This document shows, piece after piece, positions 25,611-34,298 of a DNA stretch of 52,158 bases. The position numbers and the translations under genes were made by a program. The notes below the pieces were generated by a model. The model saw nothing but the letters and a program-made list of their open reading frames with translations. It did no database searches and had not been told where the DNA came from. This DNA comes from Lentisphaerota bacterium (GTDB lineage Bacteria; Verrucomicrobiota; Kiritimatiellia; PWTM01), in NCBI GenBank assembly GCA_016873715.1, contig VGWF01000013.1, forward strand, positions 1 to 52,158, given 5' to 3'. Positions within the stretch are counted from its first letter, which is position 1, and every line of letters begins with the position of its first letter.

Positions 25611-26303
25611 TCAAGCGGCGGCCGGGCGGGCGACCTCGACGGTGATCTCGGGGGCGCCGCCGCCCGAGAAGTCGAAGACGGCCTTTTCGACGCCGAAGGC
25701 GCGGGCGAGGGACTGGAGCGTCGCCTTCGCAGAGGCCTGCACCTCGGGCTGGAGGTTGTCGATGAGCGACCGGGCCTGCGCCTCGGCGTGGGCCTTGGCG
25801 GCGGAGACGAGGCGGTTCTTGTCCTCCTCCGTGAACCCGCCGGACAGGAACCCGTTCACCAGGTCGGGCAGCAGCCACGGCAGGAGGCGCGAGCGCTGCT
25901 CGTCGTAGAACCGGATGTCGCGGATGCGCGCGTCGTGATGGCACGGCGGCATGCGGACGACCACCGAGCCGTCGGCGGCGGGCACGATGTCGAACTCCGG
26001 CCGCCTCAGGTCGTAGCGGAAATCGATCTCGAACTCGAAGATCATCGCCATCTTCTTCGTCGAGAGGATCCACGAGAGGTACTTCTTCCCCAGCTCGCCC
26101 CACGTGTGGTCCGTCTCGGTGACGATCTCGCGCGTGACGGCCTTGAAGACGGACAGGTGCCCGACCGCCCGCAGGTTCTGCAGGCCGGACTGGATCGAGA
26201 GGGCGGGCGCCGGGCGCCGGCGGCGGAGGGCCGTCGTTGCCCACCCCGCGCCGGCGAGCGTCGCGAGCGCGGTCAGTACGATCAGGAGCAGGTCATCGCC
26301 CAT
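25611..26303 (-). CDS. DUF4230 domain protein, membrane-anchored
   Basis: 230 residues. One N-terminal TM segment ([23 protein letters not shown]), then a DUF4230-type region ([21 protein letters not shown], then [25 protein letters not shown], then [25 protein letters not shown]) and a long helix ending with a short beta tail ([20 protein letters not shown]). The family is widespread and uncharacterised. Its TGA stop starts a strong hairpin and is followed in frame by a 74-codon open stretch. Divergent from the GH95 gene. Confidence 0.85.
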   Translation of the reverse strand: MGDDLLLIVLTALATLAGAGWATTALRRRRPAPALSIQSGLQNLRAVGHLSVFKAVTREIVTETDHTWGELGKKYLSWILSTKKMAMIFEFEIDFRYDLRRPEFDIVPAADGSVVVRMPPCHHDARIRDIRFYDEQRSRLLPWLLPDLVNGFLSGGFTEEDKNRLVSAAKAHAEAQARSLIDNLQPEVQASAKATLQSLARAFGVEKAVFDFSGGGAPEITVEVARPAAA

Positions 26304-26378
26304 CGCCGGTTCCTCCGTGCCGCTCCAGTCTACGCCCGCCCCACCCCGCCGCCAAGGCGCGGGCGCGGCGGTTGTGGC

Positions 26379-26409
26379 ATACTGCGCCCGCGGATCGGAT
26401 CGTCCGCGG
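26379..26409 (+). promoter_or_regulatory. Possible -10 box and leader hairpin before the GH95 gene
   Basis: CATACT at 26379-26384 is a plausible -10 with no clear -35. Just downstream is the dyad CCGCGGA / TCCGCGG (26388-26394 and 26403-26409, 8-nt loop). The right arm runs into GGAGGG, the ribosome-binding site of the fucosidase gene, so folding could hide it; alternatively the dyad is an operator. Both readings are inferences. Confidence 0.35.
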
Positions 26410-26421
26410 AGGGAACCGGCC

Positions 26422-28965
26422 ATGAACGCGCTCGCACGCACGCTGGTCGCACTGCCGCTGCTGGTCGCCCTGCCGGGGGGCGCCGGGGATCCGCCCGCGG
26501 TCTGGCACGACCGCCCCGCCGCCGCGTGGACCGAGGCCACGCCGCTGGGCAACGGCTCGCTCGGCGTGATGGTCTTCGGCGACCCCGTCCGCGAACGCCT
26601 TGCGCTCAACGACGACACGCTGGTCTCCGACGAGCCCGGCTACCGGACGATCCCGCTGGACATCACGAAGACCTTCGGCCACGTCACCGACCTGATCGCG
26701 CAGCGCCGGTTCGCCGAGGCCGACGCCTTCGTCTCCAGCAACTGGCTCGGCCGCGCGTGGGCCTGCTACCAGCCGCTCGGCGACCTGCATCTCGACTTCG
26801 ACCGCACGAACGCCGTTGCCGGCTACCGCCGCGAGCTGGACCTCGCGCGCGCGGTCCTGAAGGTCGCCTACACGCAGGACGGCGCGGCCTTCACCCGCGA
26901 GATCTTCGCCAGCCACCCCGACCGCGCGCTCGTGATGCGGCTCGGCTGCGACCGGCCCGGCGCCCTCTCGTTCCGCGCGCGGCTGACCTCGCCGCACCCG
27001 ACCGCCGCCGCCACGCCCGACGCCGCGAAGGCCGTGCTGCGGATGCAGGGCCAGGGCCCGGGACTCGCCCTGCGCCGCACCCTCGACTGGGTCGAGAAAC
27101 GGGGCGACGCGTGGAAGTACCCCGAGCTGTGGGACCGCGACGGGAAGCGGCACCCGTGGGCCGCGCAGGTCCTCTACGGCACCAATATCCAGAACCGCGG
27201 CGTCCGGTTCGAGGCGCGGCTGGCCGTTGAGATCTCCGGCGGAACGGTCGCCGCCGACGGCAACACGCTGGTCGTCCGCGGGGCGGATTCCGTCGTGCTC
27301 CGCCTCGTCACGGCGACTAGCCACAACGGGTTCGACCGCAGCCCGAGCCGCGACGGCGCCGACGCGGCCGCACTCGCCACCGACCGGCTGGCGGGCGCGG
27401 CGAAGCGGAGCTTCGACGACCTGCTCCGGCGCCACGTCGGGGACCACGGCGCGCTGTTCGACCGCGTCGCCCTCGACCTCGGCCCCGCCCCGGCCGACCG
27501 TGCCGCCCTGCCGACCCACGCCCGCATCCGCATGGCCGGCGACGGGGCCGACGCCTCGCTCGCCGCCCTCTACTTCCAGTTCGGCCGCTACCTGATGATC
27601 GCCGGGTCGCGCCCCGGCTCGCAGCCGCTCAACCTGCAGGGCATCTGGAACGCAGAGGTCATCCCGCCCTGGGCCAGCCAGTACACGATCAACATCAACA
27701 CCGAGATGAACTACTGGCCGGCGGAGATGTGCAACCTCTCCGAGTGCGCCGAACCGCTGCTCCGCATGGTCCGGGAGCTGGCGGTCGACGGCGCACGCGT
27801 CGCGCGCGGCATGTACGGCCGGCCCGGCTGGGTCGCCCACCACAACACGACGCTCTGGCGCTGCGCGCAGCCGGTCGACAACTCCGCCGTCTGCTCCTAC
27901 TGGCCGATGGGCGGCGCCTGGCTCGCCCGGCACCTGTGGGAGCACTACGCGTTCTCCGGCGACCGCGCCTTCCTCGAGCGAGAGGCCTACCCGCTCCTCC
28001 GCGGCGCTGCGGAGTTCCTCGACGCGTGGCTGGCGGAGGACGCGCAGGGGCGCCTCACAACGCCCGTCAGCACCTCGCCCGAGAACGCGTTCGTCTACGC
28101 CGGCGCCGACGGCGCGAAGCAGCGCGCGAGCGTCTGCACGGGCACCGGCATGGACCTCGGCATCGTGCGCGACACGTTCGAAAGCGCGATCCGGGCCGCG
28201 GAGGTCCTGGGGGCCGATGCGGACTTCCGCCGCCATCTCGGCGCGCGCCTCGCCCGGCTCCGGCCCCTTCAGATCGGATCGCGGGGGCAGATCCTCGAAT
28301 GGCAGGAGGAGTTCGACGAAGCCGATCCGAAGCACCGGCACGTGTCGCACCTCTTCTCCCTGCATCCCGCGGGGCTCATCACCCCGTCGGGAACCCCGGA
28401 CCTCGCCGCCGCGGCCCGCCGGACGCTCGAGCTGCGCGGCGACGGCGGCACCGGCTGGAGCAAGGCGTGGAAGGTCAACTTCTGGGCGCGCCTCGGCGAC
28501 GGCGACCACGCGCACCTGCTGCTGCGCGATCTGATCGCGAAATCGACCCTCCCGAACATGCTCGACTCGTGCCCCCCGTTCCAGATCGACGGCAACTTCG
28601 GCGGCTGCTCCGGCGTCGCCGAGATGCTCCTGCAAAGCCACGTGAAGGACGAGGGGCGGGGGACGAGGGACGAGGCTGCCCCCCGGCCCTCGACCCTCGC
28701 CCCTTTCCTCGTGCATCTGCTTCCCGCCCTGCCCTCCGCCTGGCCCGGGGGCTCGGTCCGCGGCCTGCGCGCCCGCGGCGGCTTCGGGGTCGACCTCGCG
28801 TGGCGCGGCGGGGCGCTGGCCGCGGCGACGATCCGCTCGTCGAAGGGCGGTCCGCTCTCCGTCCGGTGCGGCGACCGCACCGCCTCGTTCGAGACCCGGC
28901 CCGGCGAGGTCGTGACCCTCGGGCCCGGCCTGGCGCGTGTCCCGCCGGCCGACCCGGGGAATTGA
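26422..28965 (+). CDS. GH95 alpha-L-fucosidase/galactosidase, exported
   Basis: 847-residue glycoside hydrolase family 95 enzyme with a signal peptide ([16 protein letters not shown]). The N-terminal beta-domain has the family opening [21 protein letters not shown]. The (alpha/alpha)6 catalytic part contains [13 protein letters not shown] (Asn424 and Asn426, matching the water-activating asparagines of GH95), [16 protein letters not shown] with the acid-region glutamates, and [11 protein letters not shown] (Asp near 722). Members remove alpha-1,2-fucose or L-galactose with inversion. Ribosome-binding site GGAGGG. Residues about 741-763 are an insertion made of heptamer repeats (see the repeat at 28642-28710). 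Confidence 0.94.
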   Translation: MNALARTLVALPLLVALPGGAGDPPAVWHDRPAAAWTEATPLGNGSLGVMVFGDPVRERLALNDDTLVSDEPGYRTIPLDITKTFGHVTDLIAQRRFAEADAFVSSNWLGRAWACYQPLGDLHLDFDRTNAVAGYRRELDLARAVLKVAYTQDGAAFTREIFASHPDRALVMRLGCDRPGALSFRARLTSPHPTAAATPDAAKAVLRMQGQGPGLALRRTLDWVEKRGDAWKYPELWDRDGKRHPWAAQVLYGTNIQNRGVRFEARLAVEISGGTVAADGNTLVVRGADSVVLRLVTATSHNGFDRSPSRDGADAAALATDRLAGAAKRSFDDLLRRHVGDHGALFDRVALDLGPAPADRAALPTHARIRMAGDGADASLAALYFQFGRYLMIAGSRPGSQPLNLQGIWNAEVIPPWASQYTININTEMNYWPAEMCNLSECAEPLLRMVRELAVDGARVARGMYGRPGWVAHHNTTLWRCAQPVDNSAVCSYWPMGGAWLARHLWEHYAFSGDRAFLEREAYPLLRGAAEFLDAWLAEDAQGRLTTPVSTSPENAFVYAGADGAKQRASVCTGTGMDLGIVRDTFESAIRAAEVLGADADFRRHLGARLARLRPLQIGSRGQILEWQEEFDEADPKHRHVSHLFSLHPAGLITPSGTPDLAAAARRTLELRGDGGTGWSKAWKVNFWARLGDGDHAHLLLRDLIAKSTLPNMLDSCPPFQIDGNFGGCSGVAEMLLQSHVKDEGRGTRDEAAPRPSTLAPFLVHLLPALPSAWPGGSVRGLRARGGFGVDLAWRGGALAAATIRSSKGGPLSVRCGDRTASFETRPGEVVTLGPGLARVPPADPGN
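28642..28710. repeat. Heptamer repeat inserted in frame in the GH95 gene
   Basis: The + strand reads GACGAGG, GGCGGGG, GACGAGG, GACGAGG from 28648, then a C-rich half (CCCTCGA, CCCTCGC) of roughly inverse complementary type. It encodes [14 protein letters not shown] followed by [10 protein letters not shown], between the conserved LLQSH and [15 protein letters not shown] blocks. Family members, as I recall them, have only a few residues there. The insert is a multiple of three and keeps the frame open. Confidence 0.65.
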
Positions 28966-28990
28966 CAGGGCTCCTTCCCGGGCCTATTTT
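28962..28990 (+). promoter_or_regulatory. Sigma-70-type promoter for gnd
   Basis: TTGACA (28962-28967, perfect -35), a 17-bp spacer, and TATTTT (28985-28990, four of six bases of the -10 consensus). The -35 box overlaps the stop codon of the GH95 gene. Transcription would start near 28997, about 35 bases before the gnd ATG, and include its GGAAGGA ribosome-binding site. This is the best promoter match I found in the window. Confidence 0.75.
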
Positions 28991-29031
28991 ACGCGCGTTT
29001 GCCAACCAACCCAACGGAAGGAATCGCACCC

Positions 29032-30483
29032 ATGGCACAGGCGGATATCGGCTTGATCGGGCTGGCGGTGATGGGCGAGAACATCGTCCTCAACATGGCC
29101 AGCAAGGGCTTCACGGTGGCCTGCTACAACCGCACCACCAGCAAGGTCTCGGAGTTCATGGCCGGCCGGGCGAAGGGCAAGACGATCCTCGGCTGCATGT
29201 CGCCCGAGGAACTGGTCAAGTCGCTCAAGCGTCCGCGCAAGATCATGATGCTGGTCAAGGCCGGCAAGGCGGTCGACGCGCTGATCGACCAACTCATCCC
29301 GCTGCTCGAGCCCGGCGACATCCTGATCGACGGCGGCAACTCGCACTTCCCGGACACCGTCCGCCGCACCGCCTACGTCGAGGGCAAGGGCCTTCTCTAC
29401 ATCGGCACCGGCGTCTCCGGCGGCGAGGAGGGCGCGCTGCTCGGACCCTCGATGATGCCCGGCGGATCGCCCGCCGCGTGGCCGCACGTAAAGAACATCT
29501 TCCAGAAGATCTGCGCCCAGACCGACGCCGGCGAGCCCTGCTGCGACTGGGTCGGCGAGAACGGCGCCGGCCATTTCGTGAAGATGGTCCACAACGGCAT
29601 CGAGTACGGCGACATGCAGATGATCTGCGAGACGTACCAGATGATGAAGGACGGCCTCGGGATGACGAACGAGGAGATGCACGCGACCTTCGCCGAGTGG
29701 ATGAAGGGCGAGCTGAACTCCTACCTGATCGAGATCACGCGCGACATCCTCGCCTACCGCGACGAGGAGGGGAAGGCCACGATCGACCTGATCGTCGACA
29801 CCGCCGGCCAGAAGGGCACGGGCAAGTGGACCGCGATCGCCGCCCTCGATGTCGGCCAGCCGCTGACGCTGATCGGCGAGGCCGTGTTCGCCCGCTGCCT
29901 GTCGGCGATCAAGGACGAGCGCGTCGCCGCCGCCAAGGTGCTGCCGGGCCCCGGCAAGAAGTACAGCGGCGACCGCCAGGCGCTGATCAACGACCTCCGC
30001 CAGGCGCTGTACGCCTCGAAGCTCGTCTCGTACGCGCAGGGCTACCAGCTCATGCGCGCCGCGGCGACCGAGTACAAGTGGAACCTGAACTACGGCGGCA
30101 TCGCGCTGATGTGGCGCGGCGGCTGCATCATCCGCTCGGTCTTCCTCGGCGACATCAAGAAGGCGTTCGACAAGGATCCGAACCTCGTCAACCTGCTTCT
30201 CGATCCGTTCTTCCGTGCCGCCGTCACGAAGGCGACGGCGGCGTGGCGGCGCGTGGTCATGCTCGCGGCCGAGACCGGCATCCCGATGCCGGCGATCGGC
30301 TCGGCCCTGGCCTACTACGACGGCTACCGCACCGCGCGGCTGCCGGCGAACCTGCTGCAGGCGCAGCGCGACTACTTCGGCGCACACACCTACGAGCGCG
30401 GCGACAAGCCGCGCGGCGAGTATTTCCACACCAACTGGACCGGCCGCGGCGGCACGACGGCGGCCAGCACCTACGTGGTGTAG
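29032..30483 (+). CDS. gnd: 6-phosphogluconate dehydrogenase (decarboxylating)
   Basis: 483 residues, the long (E. coli/eukaryote-type) form. It oxidises 6-phosphogluconate to ribulose 5-phosphate with NADP in the pentose phosphate pathway. The Rossmann start IGLIGLAVMGENIVLNMASKGF, the NRTTSKV turn, GGNSHFPDT, GTGVSGGEEGALLGPSMMPGG, ENGAGHFVKMVHNGIEYGDMQ and the C-terminal RGGCIIRS and GEYFHTNWTGRGG blocks are all present. GGAAGGA precedes the ATG. It has its own promoter and a strong terminator, so it appears monocistronic. Confidence 0.98.
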   Translation: MAQADIGLIGLAVMGENIVLNMASKGFTVACYNRTTSKVSEFMAGRAKGKTILGCMSPEELVKSLKRPRKIMMLVKAGKAVDALIDQLIPLLEPGDILIDGGNSHFPDTVRRTAYVEGKGLLYIGTGVSGGEEGALLGPSMMPGGSPAAWPHVKNIFQKICAQTDAGEPCCDWVGENGAGHFVKMVHNGIEYGDMQMICETYQMMKDGLGMTNEEMHATFAEWMKGELNSYLIEITRDILAYRDEEGKATIDLIVDTAGQKGTGKWTAIAALDVGQPLTLIGEAVFARCLSAIKDERVAAAKVLPGPGKKYSGDRQALINDLRQALYASKLVSYAQGYQLMRAAATEYKWNLNYGGIALMWRGGCIIRSVFLGDIKKAFDKDPNLVNLLLDPFFRAAVTKATAAWRRVVMLAAETGIPMPAIGSALAYYDGYRTARLPANLLQAQRDYFGAHTYERGDKPRGEYFHTNWTGRGGTTAASTYVV

Positions 30484-30520
30484 GAAGCGCCGCGCCGGAA
30501 GCGGCGCAGGACACGATCCA

Positions 30521-30551
30521 CCCCCGTCGCGGGCAACCGCGGCGGGGGTTT
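30521..30551 (+). terminator. Rho-independent terminator after gnd
   Basis: Stem CCCCCGTCGCGG (30521-30532) pairs with CCGCGGCGGGGG (30537-30548), 12 bp with one T-G pair, around a GCAA tetraloop, followed by TTT. It lies 37 bases after the gnd stop. A smaller hairpin, GCGCCGC / GCGGCGC, precedes it at 30487-30507. Confidence 0.8.
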
Positions 30552-30573
30552 CGCGTTCCCGGACGCCTCCTTT

Positions 30574-30598
30574 GGCGCAGGCGGAGCGGCGCCCTCCA
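30574..30598 (-). repeat. REP-like hairpin, CTCCG-loop family, copy 2
   Basis: On the minus strand: TGGAG, stem GGCGCCG / CTGCGCC (one mismatch), loop CTCCGC. It shares CGGAGCGGCGCCCTCCA (plus strand) with the copy at 160-184 and forms an inverted pair with the copy at 30613-30638, a typical REPIN layout. Confidence 0.6.
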
Positions 30599-30612
30599 CG
30601 CCCTCATTGCCC

Positions 30613-30638
30613 TGGAGGGGCACGCTCCGTCGTGCCCC
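30613..30638 (+). repeat. REP-like hairpin, CTCCGT-loop family, copy 3
   Basis: TGGA tag followed by stem GGGGCACG / CGTGCCCC (perfect, 8 bp) around loop CTCCGT. Stem bases differ from the copy at 160-184 but remain complementary, while the tag and loop are unchanged. It lies between the gnd terminator and the end of the larA-like gene. Confidence 0.65.
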
Positions 30639-30667
30639 GGAACGGACACCGGAACCCGCCGGTTCCC

Positions 30668-31942
30668 TCAGCCCGCGCCGCGCTCGCTCTCGAGGCGGTA
30701 GAGGTGCTCGCCGGCGTGGGGGACGAGGAGAACGCCCTCGGCCTCGCGGCCGGCGTACTCGGCGGGGTTGAACGTCTTCGGGTCGCGGTAGCCGAGCCCG
30801 ATCCGGCGGCAGCGCTCCTCCGGGATCGAGGTGGCGAGCGTGACGCGGATGCGGCCGCGCTCGACGCCGTTCTCGTAGGTCCCGACGCCTCGCAGGTGCG
30901 TCGAGTGCGCCAGCACGCCCCACGGGTACGACTTGAACTTGTCCCACTGCTTCACGAAGTAGTCGCGCGTGTGGTAGCCGATCTCGTCGAGCAGCTTCCC
31001 GTGCGAGTACGACACCTCGGTGATGTGCGGCGCGTAGATGATCACCTCGCCGCCGTCGGCGACGACCGGCTCCATCTTGTACATGCCCTTCGCGCCGGTC
31101 CAGATGTCGTCGTACATCTCGGGCATCACCGAGACGACGGTGCGGAACGGCCGCGGCACCCACTTCACGTGCACCTGGGCCGAGAGGTCGGCCGCAGCCG
31201 ACCACGCGGCGTCGACCGGCCCCGCGTAGAGACCCGCGAGCCCCTCGCCGCGGCTGACCATGCACAGCGCCGACTTCCGCGTGCGGATGCAGGCCGCGGC
31301 CCGGTTGATCGCCTCGCGCACCGGCGTGCTCTTGACCCCGATGATCTTCCAGTTCGTGATGAGAGCGCCGAGCCAGTGCGTGAAGTTGATGACCTCCGGG
31401 CCGCTGATGCCCGGGAAGAAGTACTTGGTGCCGCCGGAGAAGCCGGCGACCTCGTGCGGGAAGACCGGGCCGCAGATCAGGACATGGTCGCACTCGACCA
31501 CGCGCCGGTTGACCTGGACCTTCACCTCGAGCGACAGCATGCCGCGGCTCAGCGTCTCCACTTCCGCGCGCGAGATCGTGTCGAGCGTCGCGAACGTCTT
31601 CGGCTTCTCCCAGAGATGGTTGTGCACCGCGACGTTCGGCCATCGTCGCGTCCATTCCGCGGCGGTCATGCCGACGAGCTTCGCGATCGCCCCGTCGTTC
31701 ATCGCCCCGTGCGTGCCCAGCGCGATCAGGTAGTCGAGCGCCTTCGCGCGGCCCGCGAGGGCCTCGTTGACGAGGCGGAACATCATCGGAACCGGGGCGG
31801 TGCGCGTGCCGTCGGGGATCAGCACCGTCACGCGCTTCCCGTCCAGCGGCCGCGCCGCCAGCGAGCGCGCGACGATGTCCCGCGCCTCCGCCTCGGTCAG
31901 GAGCCGGTCCGTGAAGCCCTCGCCGATCGCGCCGTCCGTCAT
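30668..31942 (-). CDS. LarA/DUF2088-family (nickel-pincer racemase-like) protein
   Basis: 424 residues. The N-terminal half (VTVLIPDGTRTAPVPMMFRLVNEAL, LIALGTHGAMNDGAIAKLVG, NVAVHNHLWE) and the central VECDHVLICGPVFPHEVAGFSGGTKYFFPGISGPEVIN match the lactate-racemase / DUF2088 family, whose characterised members use a nickel-pincer nucleotide to racemise or epimerise 2-hydroxyacids. It is the last gene of an operon with uxaC and an SDR, 2 bases after the SDR stop. A sugar-acid epimerase role is therefore plausible. The cofactor genes larB, larC and larE are not in the window. Confidence 0.85.
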   Translation of the reverse strand: MTDGAIGEGFTDRLLTEAEARDIVARSLAARPLDGKRVTVLIPDGTRTAPVPMMFRLVNEALAGRAKALDYLIALGTHGAMNDGAIAKLVGMTAAEWTRRWPNVAVHNHLWEKPKTFATLDTISRAEVETLSRGMLSLEVKVQVNRRVVECDHVLICGPVFPHEVAGFSGGTKYFFPGISGPEVINFTHWLGALITNWKIIGVKSTPVREAINRAAACIRTRKSALCMVSRGEGLAGLYAGPVDAAWSAAADLSAQVHVKWVPRPFRTVVSVMPEMYDDIWTGAKGMYKMEPVVADGGEVIIYAPHITEVSYSHGKLLDEIGYHTRDYFVKQWDKFKSYPWGVLAHSTHLRGVGTYENGVERGRIRVTLATSIPEERCRRIGLGYRDPKTFNPAEYAGREAEGVLLVPHAGEHLYRLESERGAG

Positions 31943-31944
31943 GG

Positions 31945-32775
31945 TCACACCCCGCTGAAGGCCGAGAAGCCGCCGTCGACCGGCACGACGATGCCCGTGA
32001 CGAACTTCGACGCGGGCGACACGAGCCAGATCAGCGTGCCCATCAGGTCCTCCGGCACGCCGAAGCGGCCCATCGGCGTGTGGCCGACGATCTGCTGCCC
32101 GCGCGCGGTCAGTTCGCCCGTCTTCTCGTCGCGAAGCAGGAACTTGTTCTGCGCGGTCTCGAAGAAGCCGGGGGCGATCGCGTTGACGCGGATGCCCGGC
32201 GAGTAGTTCTGCGCCAGGTGCACGGCGAGCCACTGCGTGACGTTGTTGATCGCCGCCTTGGCCGCCGAGTAGCCGATGATCTTGGTCAGCGGCCGGAACG
32301 AGTTCATCGACGAGATGTTCAGGATCACGCCCTGCTTCTGCCGCGCCATGATGCGGCCGAAGATCTGGGTCGGGAAGATCGTGCCGAGGAGGTTGAGATC
32401 CATCACGAACTTCAGCGCGTCGGACGGCATGTCGAAGAACGACAGCTCCGGCGACGTGGAGGCCTCCTTGCGGTTCCCGCCGGCGCCGTTGATCAGGATG
32501 TCGACGCGGCCGTAGCTCTCCATCACGCACGAGAGCGCGTCGCCGAGGCTCTTGCGGTCGAGCACGTCGGCGATGACCGCCTCGGCCATCCCCCCCTCGG
32601 CGCGGATGCCCTCGGCCACCTTCTGGGCCTGGTCCACCGCGCGGTCGACGACGACCACGTGCGCGCCACGCCGCGCCAGCTCCCGCGCCATGCCGCCGAT
32701 CAGCACGCCGCCGGCTCCGGTCATCACGGCCACCTGGCCCTCCACCGAGAACAACGGATCCTGCTCCGAACTCAT
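31945..32775 (-). CDS. SDR-family oxidoreductase, probable D-mannonate oxidoreductase (fructuronate reductase)
   Basis: 276-residue short-chain dehydrogenase. The nucleotide-binding motif is TGAGGVLIGG; NGAGGN, the catalytic Ser in LNISSMNSF and Y-x-x-x-K in YSAAKAAINN are all present, and the C-terminus is PVDGGFSAFSGV. The opening DPLFSVEGQVAVMTGAGGVLIGGMA resembles the SDR-type fructuronate reductases found next to uxaC or uxuA in Firmicutes and Bacteroidetes. Position between uxaC (30 bases) and the larA-like gene supports a hexuronate role. A gluconate or other polyol dehydrogenase remains possible. Confidence 0.85.
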   Translation of the reverse strand: MSSEQDPLFSVEGQVAVMTGAGGVLIGGMARELARRGAHVVVVDRAVDQAQKVAEGIRAEGGMAEAVIADVLDRKSLGDALSCVMESYGRVDILINGAGGNRKEASTSPELSFFDMPSDALKFVMDLNLLGTIFPTQIFGRIMARQKQGVILNISSMNSFRPLTKIIGYSAAKAAINNVTQWLAVHLAQNYSPGIRVNAIAPGFFETAQNKFLLRDEKTGELTARGQQIVGHTPMGRFGVPEDLMGTLIWLVSPASKFVTGIVVPVDGGFSAFSGV

Positions 32776-32805
32776 CGAGTGCCTCCGGATTCCTTGCCCT
32801 GCTTC

Positions 32806-34239
32806 TTACCCCGGCCGGTCCAGACGGTAGGCCCGGCGGGCGAGCCCGCAGGCCATGTCGGCGGCCATCTCGAACCCCTCGTCCTCGGCGATCAGCCCGC
32901 GGACCACCAGGCCCGCAAGCCAGTTGCACGCCGCCCGGCGCCACACGTCGTGGCGGGCGGGAATGGAGGGGAACGCGCGCGTATCATCGTTGAAACCGGC
33001 GGTGTTGTACAGCCCGGCGGTCTCCATGACCTGGTCGAGGTAGCGGCGCATGCCGTTGAGGCTGTCCTGGAACCACCACGGCGGGCCGATCCTCAGCGCG
33101 GGGTAGTGGCCGGCCAGCGGGGCCAGCTCGCGGGAGTAGGTGGTCTCGTCCATCGTGAAGAGCAGGATGCGCAGGTCCTTCTCGCGGCCGTAGAGGTCGA
33201 GCAGCGGCTTGAGGCCGGCGACGAACTCGCACGGGATCGGGATGTCGGCCCCCTTGTCGGCTCCGAAGGCCCGGAAGACCTCGACGTTGTGGTTGCGGTG
33301 GACGCCGACGTGGATCTGCATAACGAGCCCGTCCTCGAGGCTCATCCGCGCCATCTCGACGAGCATATGGCCGGTGAAGCGCGTCGCGTCCTTCTCCGTC
33401 GCCTCGCCGCGCAGCGCGCGCGCGAAGATCGCCCCGGCCTCCGCGTCGGCGAGCCGCTCCGTGTGCGCCGACACGACGCCGTGATCGGTCGCCGTCGCGC
33501 CCATCGACCGGAAGAACGCGCGCCGGTCCGCCAGCGCGGCGAGGAGTTGCGGGACCGTGTGAATCGTCACCCCCGCGGCCTCGCCCAGCGCGCGCAGGTG
33601 GCCGGCCCAGTTCGGCGTCAGGAGGTTCGTGACCTGGTCGGGGCGGAACGTCGGCCGGATGCTGCCCTTCCACCCCGAGGCGCGGATCGCCCGGTGCGAG
33701 GCGAGCGGGTCGGCGGCGCCGTCGGTGGTGCAGAGCACCTCGATGTTGAACCGCTCGAACAGCGCGCGGGGCCGGAAGTCGGGCGAGGCCAGGCAGGCCT
33801 CGAGCTGGTCGTAGATCTCCTGCGCGGTCTTCGAGTTCAGCCGCTTCGTGACGCCGAAGACCTCGATCAGCTCGTGCGCGAGCCAGACGCCCGACGGCGT
33901 GCCGCGGTAGAGGTGGAAATGGTCCGCGAAGACCTGCCAGATCTTCCGGCCGTCGCGCTCGACGGGGCCGCCGTCGGCCCGCGGCACCCCGACGGACTCG
34001 AGCGGGACGCCCTGGGAGTAGAGCATGCGGAACACGTAGTGGTCCGGCACGATCAGCAGGTCCGCCGGCGAGCCGAACGTCGCGTTCGCATCGGCGAACA
34101 GGCGCGGGTCGACGTGGCCGTGCGGGCTGACGATCGGCAGCGTGCCGACGGTCGCATACAGGCGGCGCGCCACGGAGAGCTGGGAAGGCTCCGGGTCGAA
34201 GAACCGGTCGGGCGAAAGGGTCCAGGCGTCGGTGCTCAT
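32806..34239 (-). CDS. uxaC: Glucuronate isomerase
   Basis: 477 residues, close to the family's usual 465-475. UxaC interconverts D-glucuronate and D-fructuronate (and galacturonate and tagaturonate). It belongs to the amidohydrolase-type barrels; HGHVDPRLFADANATF holds the first histidines, VPDHYVFRMLYSQGVPLESVGV, WVHLAHELIEVFG-like WLAHELIEVFG, CTTDGAADPLASH and GFNDDTRAFPSIPARHDVWRR are typical. Start at ATG 34239 with GGAG 8 bases upstream; a GTG at 34254 is also in frame. First gene of an operon with the SDR and larA-like genes. Divergent from the ABC exporter. Confidence 0.96.
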   Translation of the reverse strand: MSTDAWTLSPDRFFDPEPSQLSVARRLYATVGTLPIVSPHGHVDPRLFADANATFGSPADLLIVPDHYVFRMLYSQGVPLESVGVPRADGGPVERDGRKIWQVFADHFHLYRGTPSGVWLAHELIEVFGVTKRLNSKTAQEIYDQLEACLASPDFRPRALFERFNIEVLCTTDGAADPLASHRAIRASGWKGSIRPTFRPDQVTNLLTPNWAGHLRALGEAAGVTIHTVPQLLAALADRRAFFRSMGATATDHGVVSAHTERLADAEAGAIFARALRGEATEKDATRFTGHMLVEMARMSLEDGLVMQIHVGVHRNHNVEVFRAFGADKGADIPIPCEFVAGLKPLLDLYGREKDLRILLFTMDETTYSRELAPLAGHYPALRIGPPWWFQDSLNGMRRYLDQVMETAGLYNTAGFNDDTRAFPSIPARHDVWRRAACNWLAGLVVRGLIAEDEGFEMAADMACGLARRAYRLDRPG

Positions 34240-34298
34240 GATCGCGATCTCCACGGTGTCCGCGTACGCCCGCGTTCCGCCGGCGACGACGGCCCATC

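Noticed and set aside
25386-25616. Selenoprotein extension of DUF4230 through UGA
   Set aside because: The hairpin begins at the UGA itself and its loop lacks the expected position and bases of a bacterial SECIS. No selenocysteine genes are visible, and DUF4230 already looks complete.
26293-28716. 807-codon antisense frame opposite the GH95 gene
   Set aside because: Shadow of a well-supported gene in very GC-rich DNA, with no recognisable domain. The same holds for the large frames opposite lysS, the ABC exporter and the HEAT-DUF1080 gene.
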